Source: UBA2033 sp035345875 (GTDB lineage: Bacteria; Spirochaetota; Leptospiria; Leptospirales; Leptospiraceae). Taken from it: 64,000 nt of DNA. Shown piece by piece: positions 32,707 through 41,311 of this stretch. The notes beneath the pieces are model-generated. The model was not told the DNA's origin. It saw only the letters and a program-made list of their open reading frames with translations, and made no database searches. The DNA lies in the NCBI GenBank assembly GCA_035345875.1, contig DAORDH010000028.1:1-64000 (forward strand). The letters are read 5' to 3'. The stretch's first letter is position 1; each line of letters opens with the position of its first letter. The translations under genes and the position numbers were made by a program.

Positions 32707-33351
32707 GTGAGTAAACTATTTTCAGAAGAAGAATTGGAACAAATTAAATCCGCTGTGAAAGATGCGGAAAAAACAACGTCAGCCGAAATAGTTCCTGTTT
32801 TTTATGAGTCTTGTGGTCTTTATCCAGATACATATTGGAAGTCCGGTATTTTTTTTGCTGCTGCCTATTCTTTTTGTTATCTTTTTTATACCAAACTCAC
32901 GAATACATGGGGCGACTCTCTTTCTAAGTTTTTTGTTATGCAAATGACTAGCGGATTAATTGGAGTAGCCGCTGTCTATCTAATACCTGCTTGGAAAAGA
33001 CTGTTAACAGATAAGATGTTTGTTAAGCAAAGAGTTCGAGATGTAGCCTATCGAGTGTTTTTGGAAGAATCTGTTTTTAATACAAAGACAAGAACTGGAA
33101 TGCTTTTGTTTATTAGTTTTTTTGAGAAAGAGGCTCTGATCTTAGGAGATGAAGGAATCAATCAAAAAGTTACTCCAGATGTTTGGGAAGGAATTCTTTC
33201 TCAATTGATACAGGGTATGAAGAGTGGTGAGAAGACCAATTCTATTATTGCTGCCATTCGCTCGATGGGAAATTTATTAAAGCAATATCCAATAGACGCA
33301 AAGGATACAAATGAATTGAGAGATGATTTACGATTAGGAGATACAAAATGA
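32707..33351 (+). CDS. TPM-domain-like membrane protein
   Basis: 214 aa, GTG start with a strong AAAGGAG site. A TPM/MOLO-1-like fold is suggested by 'ELEQIKSAVKDAEKTTSAEIVPVFYESC' at the start and 'TRTGMLLFISFFEKEALILGDEGIN' later; two membrane helices (about 45-62 and 78-95) are inserted between. Members of this family pair with YgcG-type proteins, and the next gene (4-nt overlap) is one. Role probably in envelope maintenance; not established. Confidence 0.8.
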   Translation: MSKLFSEEELEQIKSAVKDAEKTTSAEIVPVFYESCGLYPDTYWKSGIFFAAAYSFCYLFYTKLTNTWGDSLSKFFVMQMTSGLIGVAAVYLIPAWKRLLTDKMFVKQRVRDVAYRVFLEESVFNTKTRTGMLLFISFFEKEALILGDEGINQKVTPDVWEGILSQLIQGMKSGEKTNSIIAAIRSMGNLLKQYPIDAKDTNELRDDLRLGDTK

Positions 33352-34325
33352 AAAAATTTTCTATTATCATTTTCTTATTATTACAAACAGCCTCTATTTT
33401 CGCTCTAGATGTTCCATATCTTTCAGGAAGAGTTGTAGATGAAGCAGGAATCTTATCCGAGGAGACAAAGTCCTCTCTAGAAAAGAAATTAATAGAACAA
33501 GAGAAAAAAACATCTAACCAATTAGTGGTTCTTACAATTCCTTCCTTGGAAGGAGAAGTTTTAGAAGATTATTCAATCAAGGTTGCTACAACTTGGAAGC
33601 TTGGTCAAAAAGGAAAGGACAATGGAGTCTTGCTTCTCATAGCTAAAGACGATCGCAAACTTAGAATTGAAGTGGGATATGGTCTAGAGGGAACACTAAC
33701 AGACGTTATGTGTAGTCGTATCATTCGAAATGAAATTACTCCTTCTTTTAAAAGGGGTGATTTCTCTGGAGGAGTGGAAAAAGGAGTCGATTCTATCCTT
33801 GCTGTCATTGATGGGAGTTATGTAAATACATCGAGTGATTCAACTACAAGCAACGATTCTGGAAAGGATACAAATATTGAAGGAGTTTATTCAAAATTTA
33901 TACATTCAGTTGGAGATTCAGATATTCCTTTTTTATTTAGAATCCCTTTCGGACTGATTTTCTTTACTGTAATTACTCCATTTACTATACTCACTGCAGT
34001 CACTCCTTATGTTGGCTGGTTTTTATATTTCTTTTTAATGCCTTTCTATGGAACCTTTCCGGTTGTTATTTTTGGAAAATGGGGAGGGCTCTTTCTTCCA
34101 AGTTATATCGTAATCATGTTCTTTTTGAAACTTTATTTTGGATTCACAAAAGACGGAAAGAAATTAGCAGAAAAAATAGAGCAAAAATATGGTGGATCCG
34201 GTGGGTCGGGTGGATCTAGTTCAGGCTCTAGTTGGTCTTCTCGCTCGAGTGGTGGATTTTCCAGTGGTGGATTTTCAGGTGGAGGAGGAAGTTTTGGTGG
34301 GGGTGGAAGTTCGGGAAGTTGGTAG
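33348..34325 (+). CDS. YgcG-like TPM-domain protein with Gly/Ser-rich tail
   Basis: 325 aa. Signal peptide (1-19), then a TPM domain (about 25-155): 'VPYLSGRVVDEAGILS', 'QLVVLTIPSLEGEVLEDYSIKVATTWKLGQ', 'NGVLLLIAKDDRKLRIEVGYGLEG'. Two hydrophobic helices (about 190-245), then a tail of Gly/Ser repeats ending 'GGGSFGGGGSSGSW', the usual YgcG ending. Probably an envelope protein anchored in the inner membrane. Its ATG overlaps the upstream gene by 4 nt, so they form a two-gene unit. Confidence 0.85.
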   Translation: MKKFSIIIFLLLQTASIFALDVPYLSGRVVDEAGILSEETKSSLEKKLIEQEKKTSNQLVVLTIPSLEGEVLEDYSIKVATTWKLGQKGKDNGVLLLIAKDDRKLRIEVGYGLEGTLTDVMCSRIIRNEITPSFKRGDFSGGVEKGVDSILAVIDGSYVNTSSDSTTSNDSGKDTNIEGVYSKFIHSVGDSDIPFLFRIPFGLIFFTVITPFTILTAVTPYVGWFLYFFLMPFYGTFPVVIFGKWGGLFLPSYIVIMFFLKLYFGFTKDGKKLAEKIEQKYGGSGGSGGSSSGSSWSSRSSGGFSSGGFSGGGGSFGGGGSSGSW

Positions 34326-34331
34326 ACGATA

Positions 34332-34465
34332 GTCGTTCAATGTTAGATATTAAAAGATTACCACCGAGGACACCGATTAAGGAACGATAAAAAAACGATG
34401 AAGAATATTCGTTCTTTCTTCGGTGGCAATAAATATTCAGATTAAACTGACGTCAGTTGAATGAC
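34332..34465. repeat. MITE-like inverted-repeat element, copy B (about 134 bp)
   Basis: ATTACCACCGA at 34357-34367 is inverted at 34420-34430 with one G-T change. The outer pair GTCGTTCAA (34332-34340) and TTGAATGAC (34457-34465) differs at one base. The left part matches copy A at 17807-17850 closely. It fills the whole gap between two convergent genes and could double as a bidirectional terminator. Confidence 0.65.
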
Positions 34466-36166
34466 CTAATACGAAAACTTCTTTTTCTTATTGGAAACGA
34501 AATCATAGATAATCATTTGATTTAGTTCATTTGGATGCGGGTAAAAAATTCTTCCTTGTGACATTTTGGCAAACTGTTGGATAAAACTTTTTTCTCCAAA
34601 ATAATTCATATCCCATTCTGACGTTAGTAGAAATGTATTGATAATGATTCCATCTTCTGTGCATTGTTTTACTTCTGAGAGTGCTTCCTCAAAATCAGAC
34701 GGCGCAGGTGGATAGTTGATATGAAGGATTGAACCCTTGAAATGAGCAGTAGGCGCTCCATCCGTGATTAAAAAGATCTGTTTGTTTTTAGTTTGCTTGG
34801 AAGAGAGTGCTTGTCTTGCGATTTGAAGACCTTTTTGTAGATTCGTAAAATACTGAGGAACTCTATTTTCAATGTCTTCTTTTTTCATTTTAGCAAAATC
34901 AAATTTTAATTTGATATAGGGATTAAAAATAGTAACAGGATAGGGTTGTAGAGTAGGGACTTTTGTGATTGGAAAAATTTTTGCAGTGCTTCCAAAACCA
35001 ACAACAGTCAGTTTTTCATCTTTGTATTCATTTCGGATGAGTGAGTCCATTGCCATTGTCACTTTCTTAGCGTTGTAAAATCGCATGGATCGCGCCATTG
35101 ACCCAGACATATCGAGTAAAATCACGGTAGAAGATTTTGCATTGCCTCTTGCTTGAAAAACATCTAAATCTCCAAGAGAAGGAATTGTCCCATTCCCTCT
35201 TAGAATGCTATTGATAATACTTCCTGGAAAATCAATATTGGAAACATTATCTCCAAATTCTAATTTTTTTGTAGAAGACGTTAGGTTCTCAGTGTCCCCA
35301 AATTCATTTGTGACATGCGATCCAGAACTAGAATCTGTCTTTAATTTTGAAAAGATTTCAATGAGTGCAGTTTTACCAATTTTACGAATGGATTTTGGGG
35401 AAAGCTCAATTCCACCTTCAGCATTTTCTTGTATATCACCAGATTCTTGTAACAGTTTTTTCAACGCTTCAAAGATTCTTTCTCTTCTTTCAATAAATTC
35501 ATTGTAACTTTCAGGACCTAAAAATTTAGCGAGCTGTTCTAAATTAAAATTGTATAGATCACCAGATTGAATTGCCTCTTCTAATGCTCTATTTAGTTGG
35601 GTTAGTTCATCTAAATTGTCTAAAATATTTCCTGCTTCTTTTGGAGTTGGAACTTTTTTACCAGTGAAATTATATTGTTTGATTCCATTACTAATTTTAT
35701 CTATATCTTGCAATTTCTGAATCAGTTCATCTAGACGGGGTTCTATTTTCTTTTGGGCAGCTAAATCCCATTTGAGTCTACGGAGTAAATCTGGATTTTT
35801 CCCATCGATTGCGGCTTTTAGTTTTTGTAAGATGTTTTCTTCTTTTTTAAACTTCTTCTCTAAATCAGAACGAAGTGATTTTAAATCTTTTTCTAATTGT
35901 TCAGATGCAGGATTTAAGTTAAAAGTTTTTAAAATCTGATCTATCATTGCTTGGATTTTTTTCTGGAAGTCAGCAATTAAATCTTCCATCCCGCCTTCTT
36001 TTAGAAAGAGATTGGCGGGAATGCCTTTTTCAATCATCAAACGCAGCGCTTCTTCCAGAGATATATCATATTTCATGATAAGATCAGACAGAATGGACAT
36101 GAGTTTTTCTTTGTCAAAGTTCTTGTCGTCATCTGGAAAGTATTCGCTGTATTCGTATGTTATCAT
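34466..36166 (-). CDS. VWA-domain protein
   Basis: 566 aa from the ATG at 36164-36166, which overlaps the upstream stop (ATGA) by 4 nt; an earlier in-frame start would overlap by 43 nt. The first 300 residues are mostly long helices. The von Willebrand A domain starts about residue 335 with the MIDAS motif 'VILLDMSGSMARSM', then 'VVGFGSTAKIF' and 'QIFLITDGAPTAHF'. This arrangement, a helical region plus metal-ion-dependent adhesion site, resembles CoxE/YehP-like proteins that partner with MoxR ATPases; no MoxR gene is adjacent here. Cytoplasmic by sequence. Forms a two-gene unit with a secreted partner, an odd pairing. Confidence 0.85.
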   Translation of the reverse strand: MITYEYSEYFPDDDKNFDKEKLMSILSDLIMKYDISLEEALRLMIEKGIPANLFLKEGGMEDLIADFQKKIQAMIDQILKTFNLNPASEQLEKDLKSLRSDLEKKFKKEENILQKLKAAIDGKNPDLLRRLKWDLAAQKKIEPRLDELIQKLQDIDKISNGIKQYNFTGKKVPTPKEAGNILDNLDELTQLNRALEEAIQSGDLYNFNLEQLAKFLGPESYNEFIERRERIFEALKKLLQESGDIQENAEGGIELSPKSIRKIGKTALIEIFSKLKTDSSSGSHVTNEFGDTENLTSSTKKLEFGDNVSNIDFPGSIINSILRGNGTIPSLGDLDVFQARGNAKSSTVILLDMSGSMARSMRFYNAKKVTMAMDSLIRNEYKDEKLTVVGFGSTAKIFPITKVPTLQPYPVTIFNPYIKLKFDFAKMKKEDIENRVPQYFTNLQKGLQIARQALSSKQTKNKQIFLITDGAPTAHFKGSILHINYPPAPSDFEEALSEVKQCTEDGIIINTFLLTSEWDMNYFGEKSFIQQFAKMSQGRIFYPHPNELNQMIIYDFVSNKKKKFSY

Positions 36167-36543
36167 TGGATTGTTTCTTCTTGTTTGATGCTTGCAGGAT
36201 AACAAACATTTTTGTTTAAATCACAGTAAAAAATTTTAGCGGATACTTGTAATTTGCCTTTTCCGTTTAGTGTAAGAGTGTTGTCTTCTACTTTTTCAAA
36301 GTATTCTGGTTTGCCAAGAATTGTATTTCCCTTAAACGTTAGTTCTGTTGGGTTGATTTTGATTTTATCTTCAGAGCTGAGTTTGATTTTATTCGGTGCA
36401 TCTTTTTGGATTGCATAACCTTTTGGGACAGAAACTCTCATGATGTAAGAGTCTCCACTTTTTTTGTCAAGTTGAAGTTTAATTGGATGATCCATTGCCA
36501 TTACCTGTATACTAATGAATAGAAATAAAATAATTTTTTTCAT
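36163..36543 (-). CDS. Secreted DsbD N-terminal-like protein
   Basis: 126 aa. Signal peptide (1-16). The rest is a compact beta domain that resembles the periplasmic alpha domain of DsbD: 'VSVPKGYAIQKDAPNKIKL', and at the end 'AKIFYCDLNKNVCYP', a CX6C pair just where DsbD-alpha carries its 'C...CYP' redox cysteines. The transmembrane and thioredoxin parts of DsbD are absent. It could deliver or receive electrons in the periplasm, or just share the fold. First gene of the pair with the VWA protein. Confidence 0.65.
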   Translation of the reverse strand: MKKIILFLFISIQVMAMDHPIKLQLDKKSGDSYIMRVSVPKGYAIQKDAPNKIKLSSEDKIKINPTELTFKGNTILGKPEYFEKVEDNTLTLNGKGKLQVSAKIFYCDLNKNVCYPASIKQEETIQ

Positions 36544-37153
36544 ACATTCTATCTTTTATCGATTCGCTTTTTTTTTCTATAAAAAAATTACCTTTTACTA
36601 TCCTAACATCCTATTCTTTTGAGGGTGTAAAATGGATTGACAGAAGCAAAGGCTTAGAAACAAACGCTATAGAAATCTGAGAATAGAAAGAAAAGCTTAG
36701 ATTGAGAGTCCCAATAGTTTAGTTCAGTGGATTGGGTGTAGATTTCTGTCTTAATTTTTAGTCTCCGCAAAATAGAGCTGATTTAGTTTTCATACATTTT
36801 AAAAACTGAGGCTAAATACAAAAAGTTGATTAGAAATTCTTAAATTGAATTGAGAAGATTTTACCTAGTAAGCTTTCCGGAGTTAGATTAAACCTCTTTT
36901 TTAATTTTCTACACTTGTTATGGATAAATATTTTTCAAGATTTATCAAAAGAATTTAGATAGCTCCCTAGGGAAGCTGATTGGCTGGATCGGGGAATGGA
37001 ACGGTTAATAGATGTTTGGCGAATTCTGAAACTTTGAATATAATTATAAGATTAGAGACTCTAAAACTTTTAGGAATAGTCGAGATAAGTGAAATCACTA
37101 GAAGCACATTATTTGGATTGACCAAGCGGTAAACCCTTGTTATCCTGCTCTCT
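36544..37153. other. Gene-free intergenic stretch
   Basis: 610 bases between divergently transcribed genes. No credible ORF, RNA or repeat. One short palindrome, centred on CCCTAGGG at 36965-36972 and flanked by AGCT on both sides, could be an operator, but nothing supports that directly. Confidence 0.35.
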
Positions 37154-38563
37154 ATGTTACTAATTAGAAACATCCTGTATCTAGTTTTAAGTATTCTACT
37201 TTTTCATTGCTCGGAGTCGGAGTATAAAAATCCTTGTGATCCTACCTCTCAAAATTTTTTAAAGTTACTCCTTTTTAAGAGATTTACCTCGGATACTGCT
37301 AGTTTGTGCGGTTTGAATACTTCGAATCTTTTCGGAACAAACTCTCTTTCAAATTTTAGTTATGCACCTGATTTATATTATGCAAATGGTGCTTCCATTT
37401 CCTTATCTCCTACAGTTTCGAGTTCAGGACTAACGTTTAGTATTAGTCCTTCACTCCCAGGGGGTATTAGTTTAAATACAAGCACTGGTAAAATAACAGG
37501 ATCTTATGTTGGTTATGGCGGATCTAGTTTTACCTATACGGTTCAAGCAAGTAATTCGAGTGGGTCTATCAGTACTAGTTTTAAATTGAGTATTTTTGGA
37601 AAGAATCCAATTCAAACTATGCAGTCACAGTGTTGGAATGTGAGTGGAACGTTAGATGCAAGTTGCACAGCAGGCACTTCTATTGGACAAGATGGTCAGT
37701 TAAAAAAAGGGACGACTCCCAGTTTTACAGGACCTAGTCTTGTTGGTTCTACTGATTATATAACTACCGATAATAATACTGGTCTGATCTGGAAATCCTG
37801 TTTTGAAGGTAGATCGGGAGCGACATGCATAGGGACACTTAGTTCTTTAAATGCAACAACTGCTGCTAGCACTTGCACTTCTTTAAATTCAGGATTAGGA
37901 TATGCAAATCGAACAGATTGGAGACTCGCAAGTTTTGGGGAAACCAATACAATTTTAAATCATATTGGCACGAGCCCAGCTACGTTTACATCGAATTTTC
38001 CGAGTGCGAGTGGGGGAGGAACTTGGTCAAGCACAGGGGATGTTTCAAATAGTGCGAATGCTTGGTATATTTCATTCACCGATGGAACGATAGGCTCTAC
38101 AGTCAAAACAAATACAAATGATGTTCATTGTGTTTCTGGCTCAAGTCTTCCAGCAGCTCAATTTGTAGACAATGGAGACGATACAATTGTAGATATAAAT
38201 ACAGGGCTGATTTGGCAAAAATGCACGAATGGATTGTCCGGCTCTAGTTGCCAGACGGGAACTGCAACACAAATGAATTGGGCTTCGGCTCTCACTGTCT
38301 GCAATGGACTCAGTTTAAATGGGAAGACATGGCGTCTTCCAAATATCAATGAACTAAAGACAATTATAGATGTAACAACGAGTAGCCCATCCACGAATAC
38401 AACTTTCTTTCCTGTCACTCAATTAGGAAACTATTGGACATCTTCCACCTATACGACAACATCTGCCGCTTGGGTTGTTCCTTTCGGTGCTAGCACATTT
38501 TATGCTACAAATCTATCAAAGTCGAGTAACGCATATACTAGATGTGTTACAACCGGACCTTAA
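37154..38563 (+). CDS. DUF1566 (Lcl)-domain lipoprotein
   Basis: 469 aa. Lipobox 'LLFHC' at residue 19. The next 50 residues ('NPCDPTSQNFLKLLLFKRFTSDTASLCG') are a leader module shared with the lipoprotein at 62126-63085. A putative Ig domain (He_PIG-like, about 70-155: 'FSISPSLPGGISLNTSTGKITG') precedes two DUF1566 domains (about 185-330 and 335-469), each with 'NTGLIWKSC' or 'NTGLIWQKC', 'RTDWRLASFGE' or 'KTWRLPNINE' and a terminal aromatic-rich strand. DUF1566 occurs in surface adhesin-like proteins of several bacteria and is common in Leptospira. Its stop overlaps the converging SDR gene by 4 nt. Confidence 0.88.
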   Translation: MLLIRNILYLVLSILLFHCSESEYKNPCDPTSQNFLKLLLFKRFTSDTASLCGLNTSNLFGTNSLSNFSYAPDLYYANGASISLSPTVSSSGLTFSISPSLPGGISLNTSTGKITGSYVGYGGSSFTYTVQASNSSGSISTSFKLSIFGKNPIQTMQSQCWNVSGTLDASCTAGTSIGQDGQLKKGTTPSFTGPSLVGSTDYITTDNNTGLIWKSCFEGRSGATCIGTLSSLNATTAASTCTSLNSGLGYANRTDWRLASFGETNTILNHIGTSPATFTSNFPSASGGGTWSSTGDVSNSANAWYISFTDGTIGSTVKTNTNDVHCVSGSSLPAAQFVDNGDDTIVDINTGLIWQKCTNGLSGSSCQTGTATQMNWASALTVCNGLSLNGKTWRLPNINELKTIIDVTTSSPSTNTTFFPVTQLGNYWTSSTYTTTSAAWVVPFGASTFYATNLSKSSNAYTRCVTTGP

Positions 38564-39483
38564 GTAAGTCCTGCGACGATCTTTTCTGAAACATCCCAAA
38601 GTTTCTTTGCAAGATCTTCGTTATTTGCGTCCTTTCTTGGAGTTGCAATATTACAATCAGCAAAATAGTTTCCTGATTCAGATATTACATTTGGATTCGT
38701 TGCAGCATAACACTGCGTAGCCGCTCCTTCCGGTATTGATTTAAGAAATAGATGTTCTCCTAAAGAGAAAATAGCTTGTAAGACAGGATTCATATTTCGA
38801 GCGAGATTTGTTTTGATAACACCAGGATGAACTGCATAGGCTGTTTTTTTAGTTCCTACAAATCGTTTGGCAAGTTCTTTCGCAAACAGTAGATTTGCAA
38901 ATTTAGATTGTCCATAAAATGTCCAAGCACTGTAATATTTTTCTCCAGCCAGATTTTCAAAGTCTACTCCTTCTTTTGGAGCGTTTCGATGTGCTTCACT
39001 GCTTAACATTACCACTCTTCCTTCGTCTGTTAATTCTCCGACTAGACCCGTTACTAATAGAAAATGTCCAATATGATTTGTAAAAAATTGCAATTCATAT
39101 CCATATGCCTTTTCCAGTGAGGGTAATGCCATTATACCAGCATTGCAGATAATCACATCTAGCTTTAATTTTTGTTTTTTAATTTCGGATATACAATTTC
39201 GAACACTAGTCGGGTTTGATAGTTCACATTCTAATCCTATATGAGAATTCCCGCTTATTTCTTTCAAAGCTTCTATTGCTTTTTCTTTTGTTCTAGCTGT
39301 TCCAATGATTTTTGCCCCTCTAAGTGCAAGAACACGTATGGTCTCATTACCTAGTCCAGAATTGCATCCTGTGACTAATATTGTTTTGCCGCTTAGTGAA
39401 ATATTTTTTGTAACTTCTTCTGCAGTCGTGTCATAACCAAATCCATTTTTACCTTTTGCTTTAAATAATGCTATCAGTGACAT
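38560..39483 (-). CDS. Short-chain dehydrogenase/reductase (retinol-dehydrogenase-like)
   Basis: 307 aa, cytoplasmic oxidoreductase. Cofactor motif 'ILVTGCNSGLGNET' (about 33-46), 'DVIICNAGIMALP', active-site Ser in 'VVMLSSEAHR' and the YxxxK pair in 'FYGQSKFANLLFAKEL'. The length and 'VHPGVIKTNLARNM' resemble the WW-oxidoreductase/retinol dehydrogenase branch, usually NADP-dependent. Substrate cannot be read from sequence. It stands alone, tail to tail with the DUF1566 lipoprotein gene. Confidence 0.92.
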   Translation of the reverse strand: MSLIALFKAKGKNGFGYDTTAEEVTKNISLSGKTILVTGCNSGLGNETIRVLALRGAKIIGTARTKEKAIEALKEISGNSHIGLECELSNPTSVRNCISEIKKQKLKLDVIICNAGIMALPSLEKAYGYELQFFTNHIGHFLLVTGLVGELTDEGRVVMLSSEAHRNAPKEGVDFENLAGEKYYSAWTFYGQSKFANLLFAKELAKRFVGTKKTAYAVHPGVIKTNLARNMNPVLQAIFSLGEHLFLKSIPEGAATQCYAATNPNVISESGNYFADCNIATPRKDANNEDLAKKLWDVSEKIVAGLT

Positions 39484-39740
39484 ATTACCCTCTTATTGAT
39501 TTCTAATTATACAGTTTTTTTATGCTTTGAGAATGTAAATCAAAACTTTTATTCAAATTTCTGTTCCAAGTTTATTGATTATGAGAATGCTTAGATTGAT
39601 TTTCTAAAAATTAATTTCATTCTAACACAAAACACTGCTAAGATGTTTCAATAGTTATTTAGAGCTTACGACTATTTTAGATTGATTCTTCTGATTCCTG
39701 AATTAATATTGTGGAATTATAATATATATGAGGCGATCCT

Positions 39741-40177
39741 ATGAAGATTACAAAATCCAGCTTACTTCTATTTATTATTTTAATGACTAGTTTTACAATT
39801 AGTTGTAAAGGAAATAGAGAAAAAGCAATTCAATACAATACAATGATACGATAGTCGATGAACTGAACAAGTTATCCACTCTCGAAGATTCAATCACCAA
39901 AAGCGAAGGAGCAGAAGCTGATAAAGCAATTGAAGAATTTAAAAAAGCTGTTCCGGAAGCTCGTAAAAAAATAGAATCCATTGGTAAATTTAAAGACAGT
40001 GAAAGTCTTGAAAAGGCAGCTTTAGATCTTTGCGATTTTTATCAAGGTGTGATTGATGGAAAATACACTGATAAAACGCCCGATGAGATAAATACGAAAG
40101 AAGCAGAACTTTATGCAGCATTGAAGCAAGCTCAGAAAGATTTTGCGGAAAGATTTAAAATCGAAATTCAAAAATAA
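39741..40177 (+). pseudogene. Lipoprotein gene frameshifted by a 5-bp duplication (LIC11966-like)
   Basis: The ATG at 39741 opens a lipoprotein signal ('LMTSFTISCKGNREKA', Cys 22) that runs into TAG at 39852-39854. The remainder continues in another frame as an acidic helical domain ('IVDELNKLSTLEDSITKSEG' to 'DFAERFKIEIQK') ending in TAA at 40175-40177. AATAC occurs twice in tandem at 39832-39841; removing one copy restores a single 143-aa frame. The intact form resembles small surface lipoproteins of the LIC11966 type in Leptospira. As read here only a 37-aa peptide would be made. Neither half is long enough in one frame for routine gene calling. Confidence 0.7.
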
Positions 40178-40225
40178 TTCCTTTGAAAGAAAGACAATGA
40201 GTGCGATTTTAAAATCAAACTCATG

Positions 40226-41311
40226 TCACTTAAATAAAACAGTATACCAATAAGAATCTCTGTCTCTTAACTTCCATATAAATCCATCTAATACATAATG
40301 AGTTGCTTGTGGGAGTGTTAGAAGGGTGACAAGTATGCTGAGTGTTTCTTTACTTCGTATCGTTGGAAGAGATATAAATGGTTTAAAAAATTCTAAATGC
40401 TCTCGCCAAATAAAACCCGCCCAGAATCCTTCTTCTATATAAGCAAATAAAAATAAGGTCAGAATAAACATTGGAAATGTGAATTTGGTAAAGAATACTT
40501 TGTAAGAAAAACGGTTTAGAAGAAGCGGTGAATTCGTATTATGCGCTTCCTTATTTCCATAGACCCAAATCAGTGCAATATAGGGAATTCCATGTGTTAC
40601 AACATTTGTAATTGTAAATACAATGTCTTGATTGAAGTAAACAATCCCAAAATACCAAGAAAGAGCTGTTCCTAGTAATAATAAATTTTTACCGATTGAG
40701 AAATATTTTTTTGTAATGATTTCCTTTAGTTCTTTTAAGAGGTAAATTCCGATTATCCCCAAATAGAAATAAAAAGAGATTCTCTCTACCCAGAGAGGAA
40801 GCCCAATCAAAAAGTCTCCATCTACAAACCAGTGAAAATTTCTAGGGAGATTTGCATGCCAGTAGATAACAGGATAAAGAGTGGAGGAGTAGAGTAAGAC
40901 TGCTTCTAATTTCTTAGAAAATCCAAAAGAGTCTTTCGAGTAAAATCTTAAAAATCCATATTGCTGCCTGATAAAATGAAATACAGCCGAATAAGCAAGA
41001 ACTCTCCAAAATAACTTGGAATCAATTAAATGAAGAATTACACCTAGAAAAAAAAGACCGATAGGCAGTAAGGTTAAAAGAGTTTTATTTTCCTGGAATT
41101 CTTTTGGATTAAAATAAGTTCGAAAGAGTGTGCTATAAACATGCGATACATCAATACAAAGAATAAAAGACACCCAAATCCAAAGAGGCATTTTGACTGT
41201 ATCTAAAAAAAGATCAGAGAAAAGATAGATAAATCCAATGGATAGGAAAGGAGGAGAAAGTATAAAAACTAAATCGAAACTTTGATTGTAAATCCAATTC
41301 TTTTCTTTCAT
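40226..41311 (-). CDS. Polytopic membrane protein with conserved-looking histidines
   Basis: 361 aa, about nine to ten membrane helices; family not recognised. Several His lie at helix ends in charged settings: 'DVSHVYSTLFRTYF', 'AVFHFIRQQYGFLR', 'NVVTHGIPYIALI' and 'LPQATHYVLDGFIWK', the kind of spacing seen in membrane di-iron or carotenoid-cleaving enzymes, so a membrane oxygenase-like role is possible but unproven. It is the last gene of the seven-gene operon, overlapping the FAD oxidase gene by 4 nt, which links its job to the oxidase and spermidine-synthase-like proteins. Confidence 0.7.
   Translation of the reverse strand: MKEKNWIYNQSFDLVFILSPPFLSIGFIYLFSDLFLDTVKMPLWIWVSFILCIDVSHVYSTLFRTYFNPKEFQENKTLLTLLPIGLFFLGVILHLIDSKLFWRVLAYSAVFHFIRQQYGFLRFYSKDSFGFSKKLEAVLLYSSTLYPVIYWHANLPRNFHWFVDGDFLIGLPLWVERISFYFYLGIIGIYLLKELKEIITKKYFSIGKNLLLLGTALSWYFGIVYFNQDIVFTITNVVTHGIPYIALIWVYGNKEAHNTNSPLLLNRFSYKVFFTKFTFPMFILTLFLFAYIEEGFWAGFIWREHLEFFKPFISLPTIRSKETLSILVTLLTLPQATHYVLDGFIWKLRDRDSYWYTVLFK

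Noticed and set aside
39799..39981. 60-codon minus-strand frame
   Set aside because: Antisense to the frameshifted lipoprotein gene, whose plus-strand domain is the better coding candidate.
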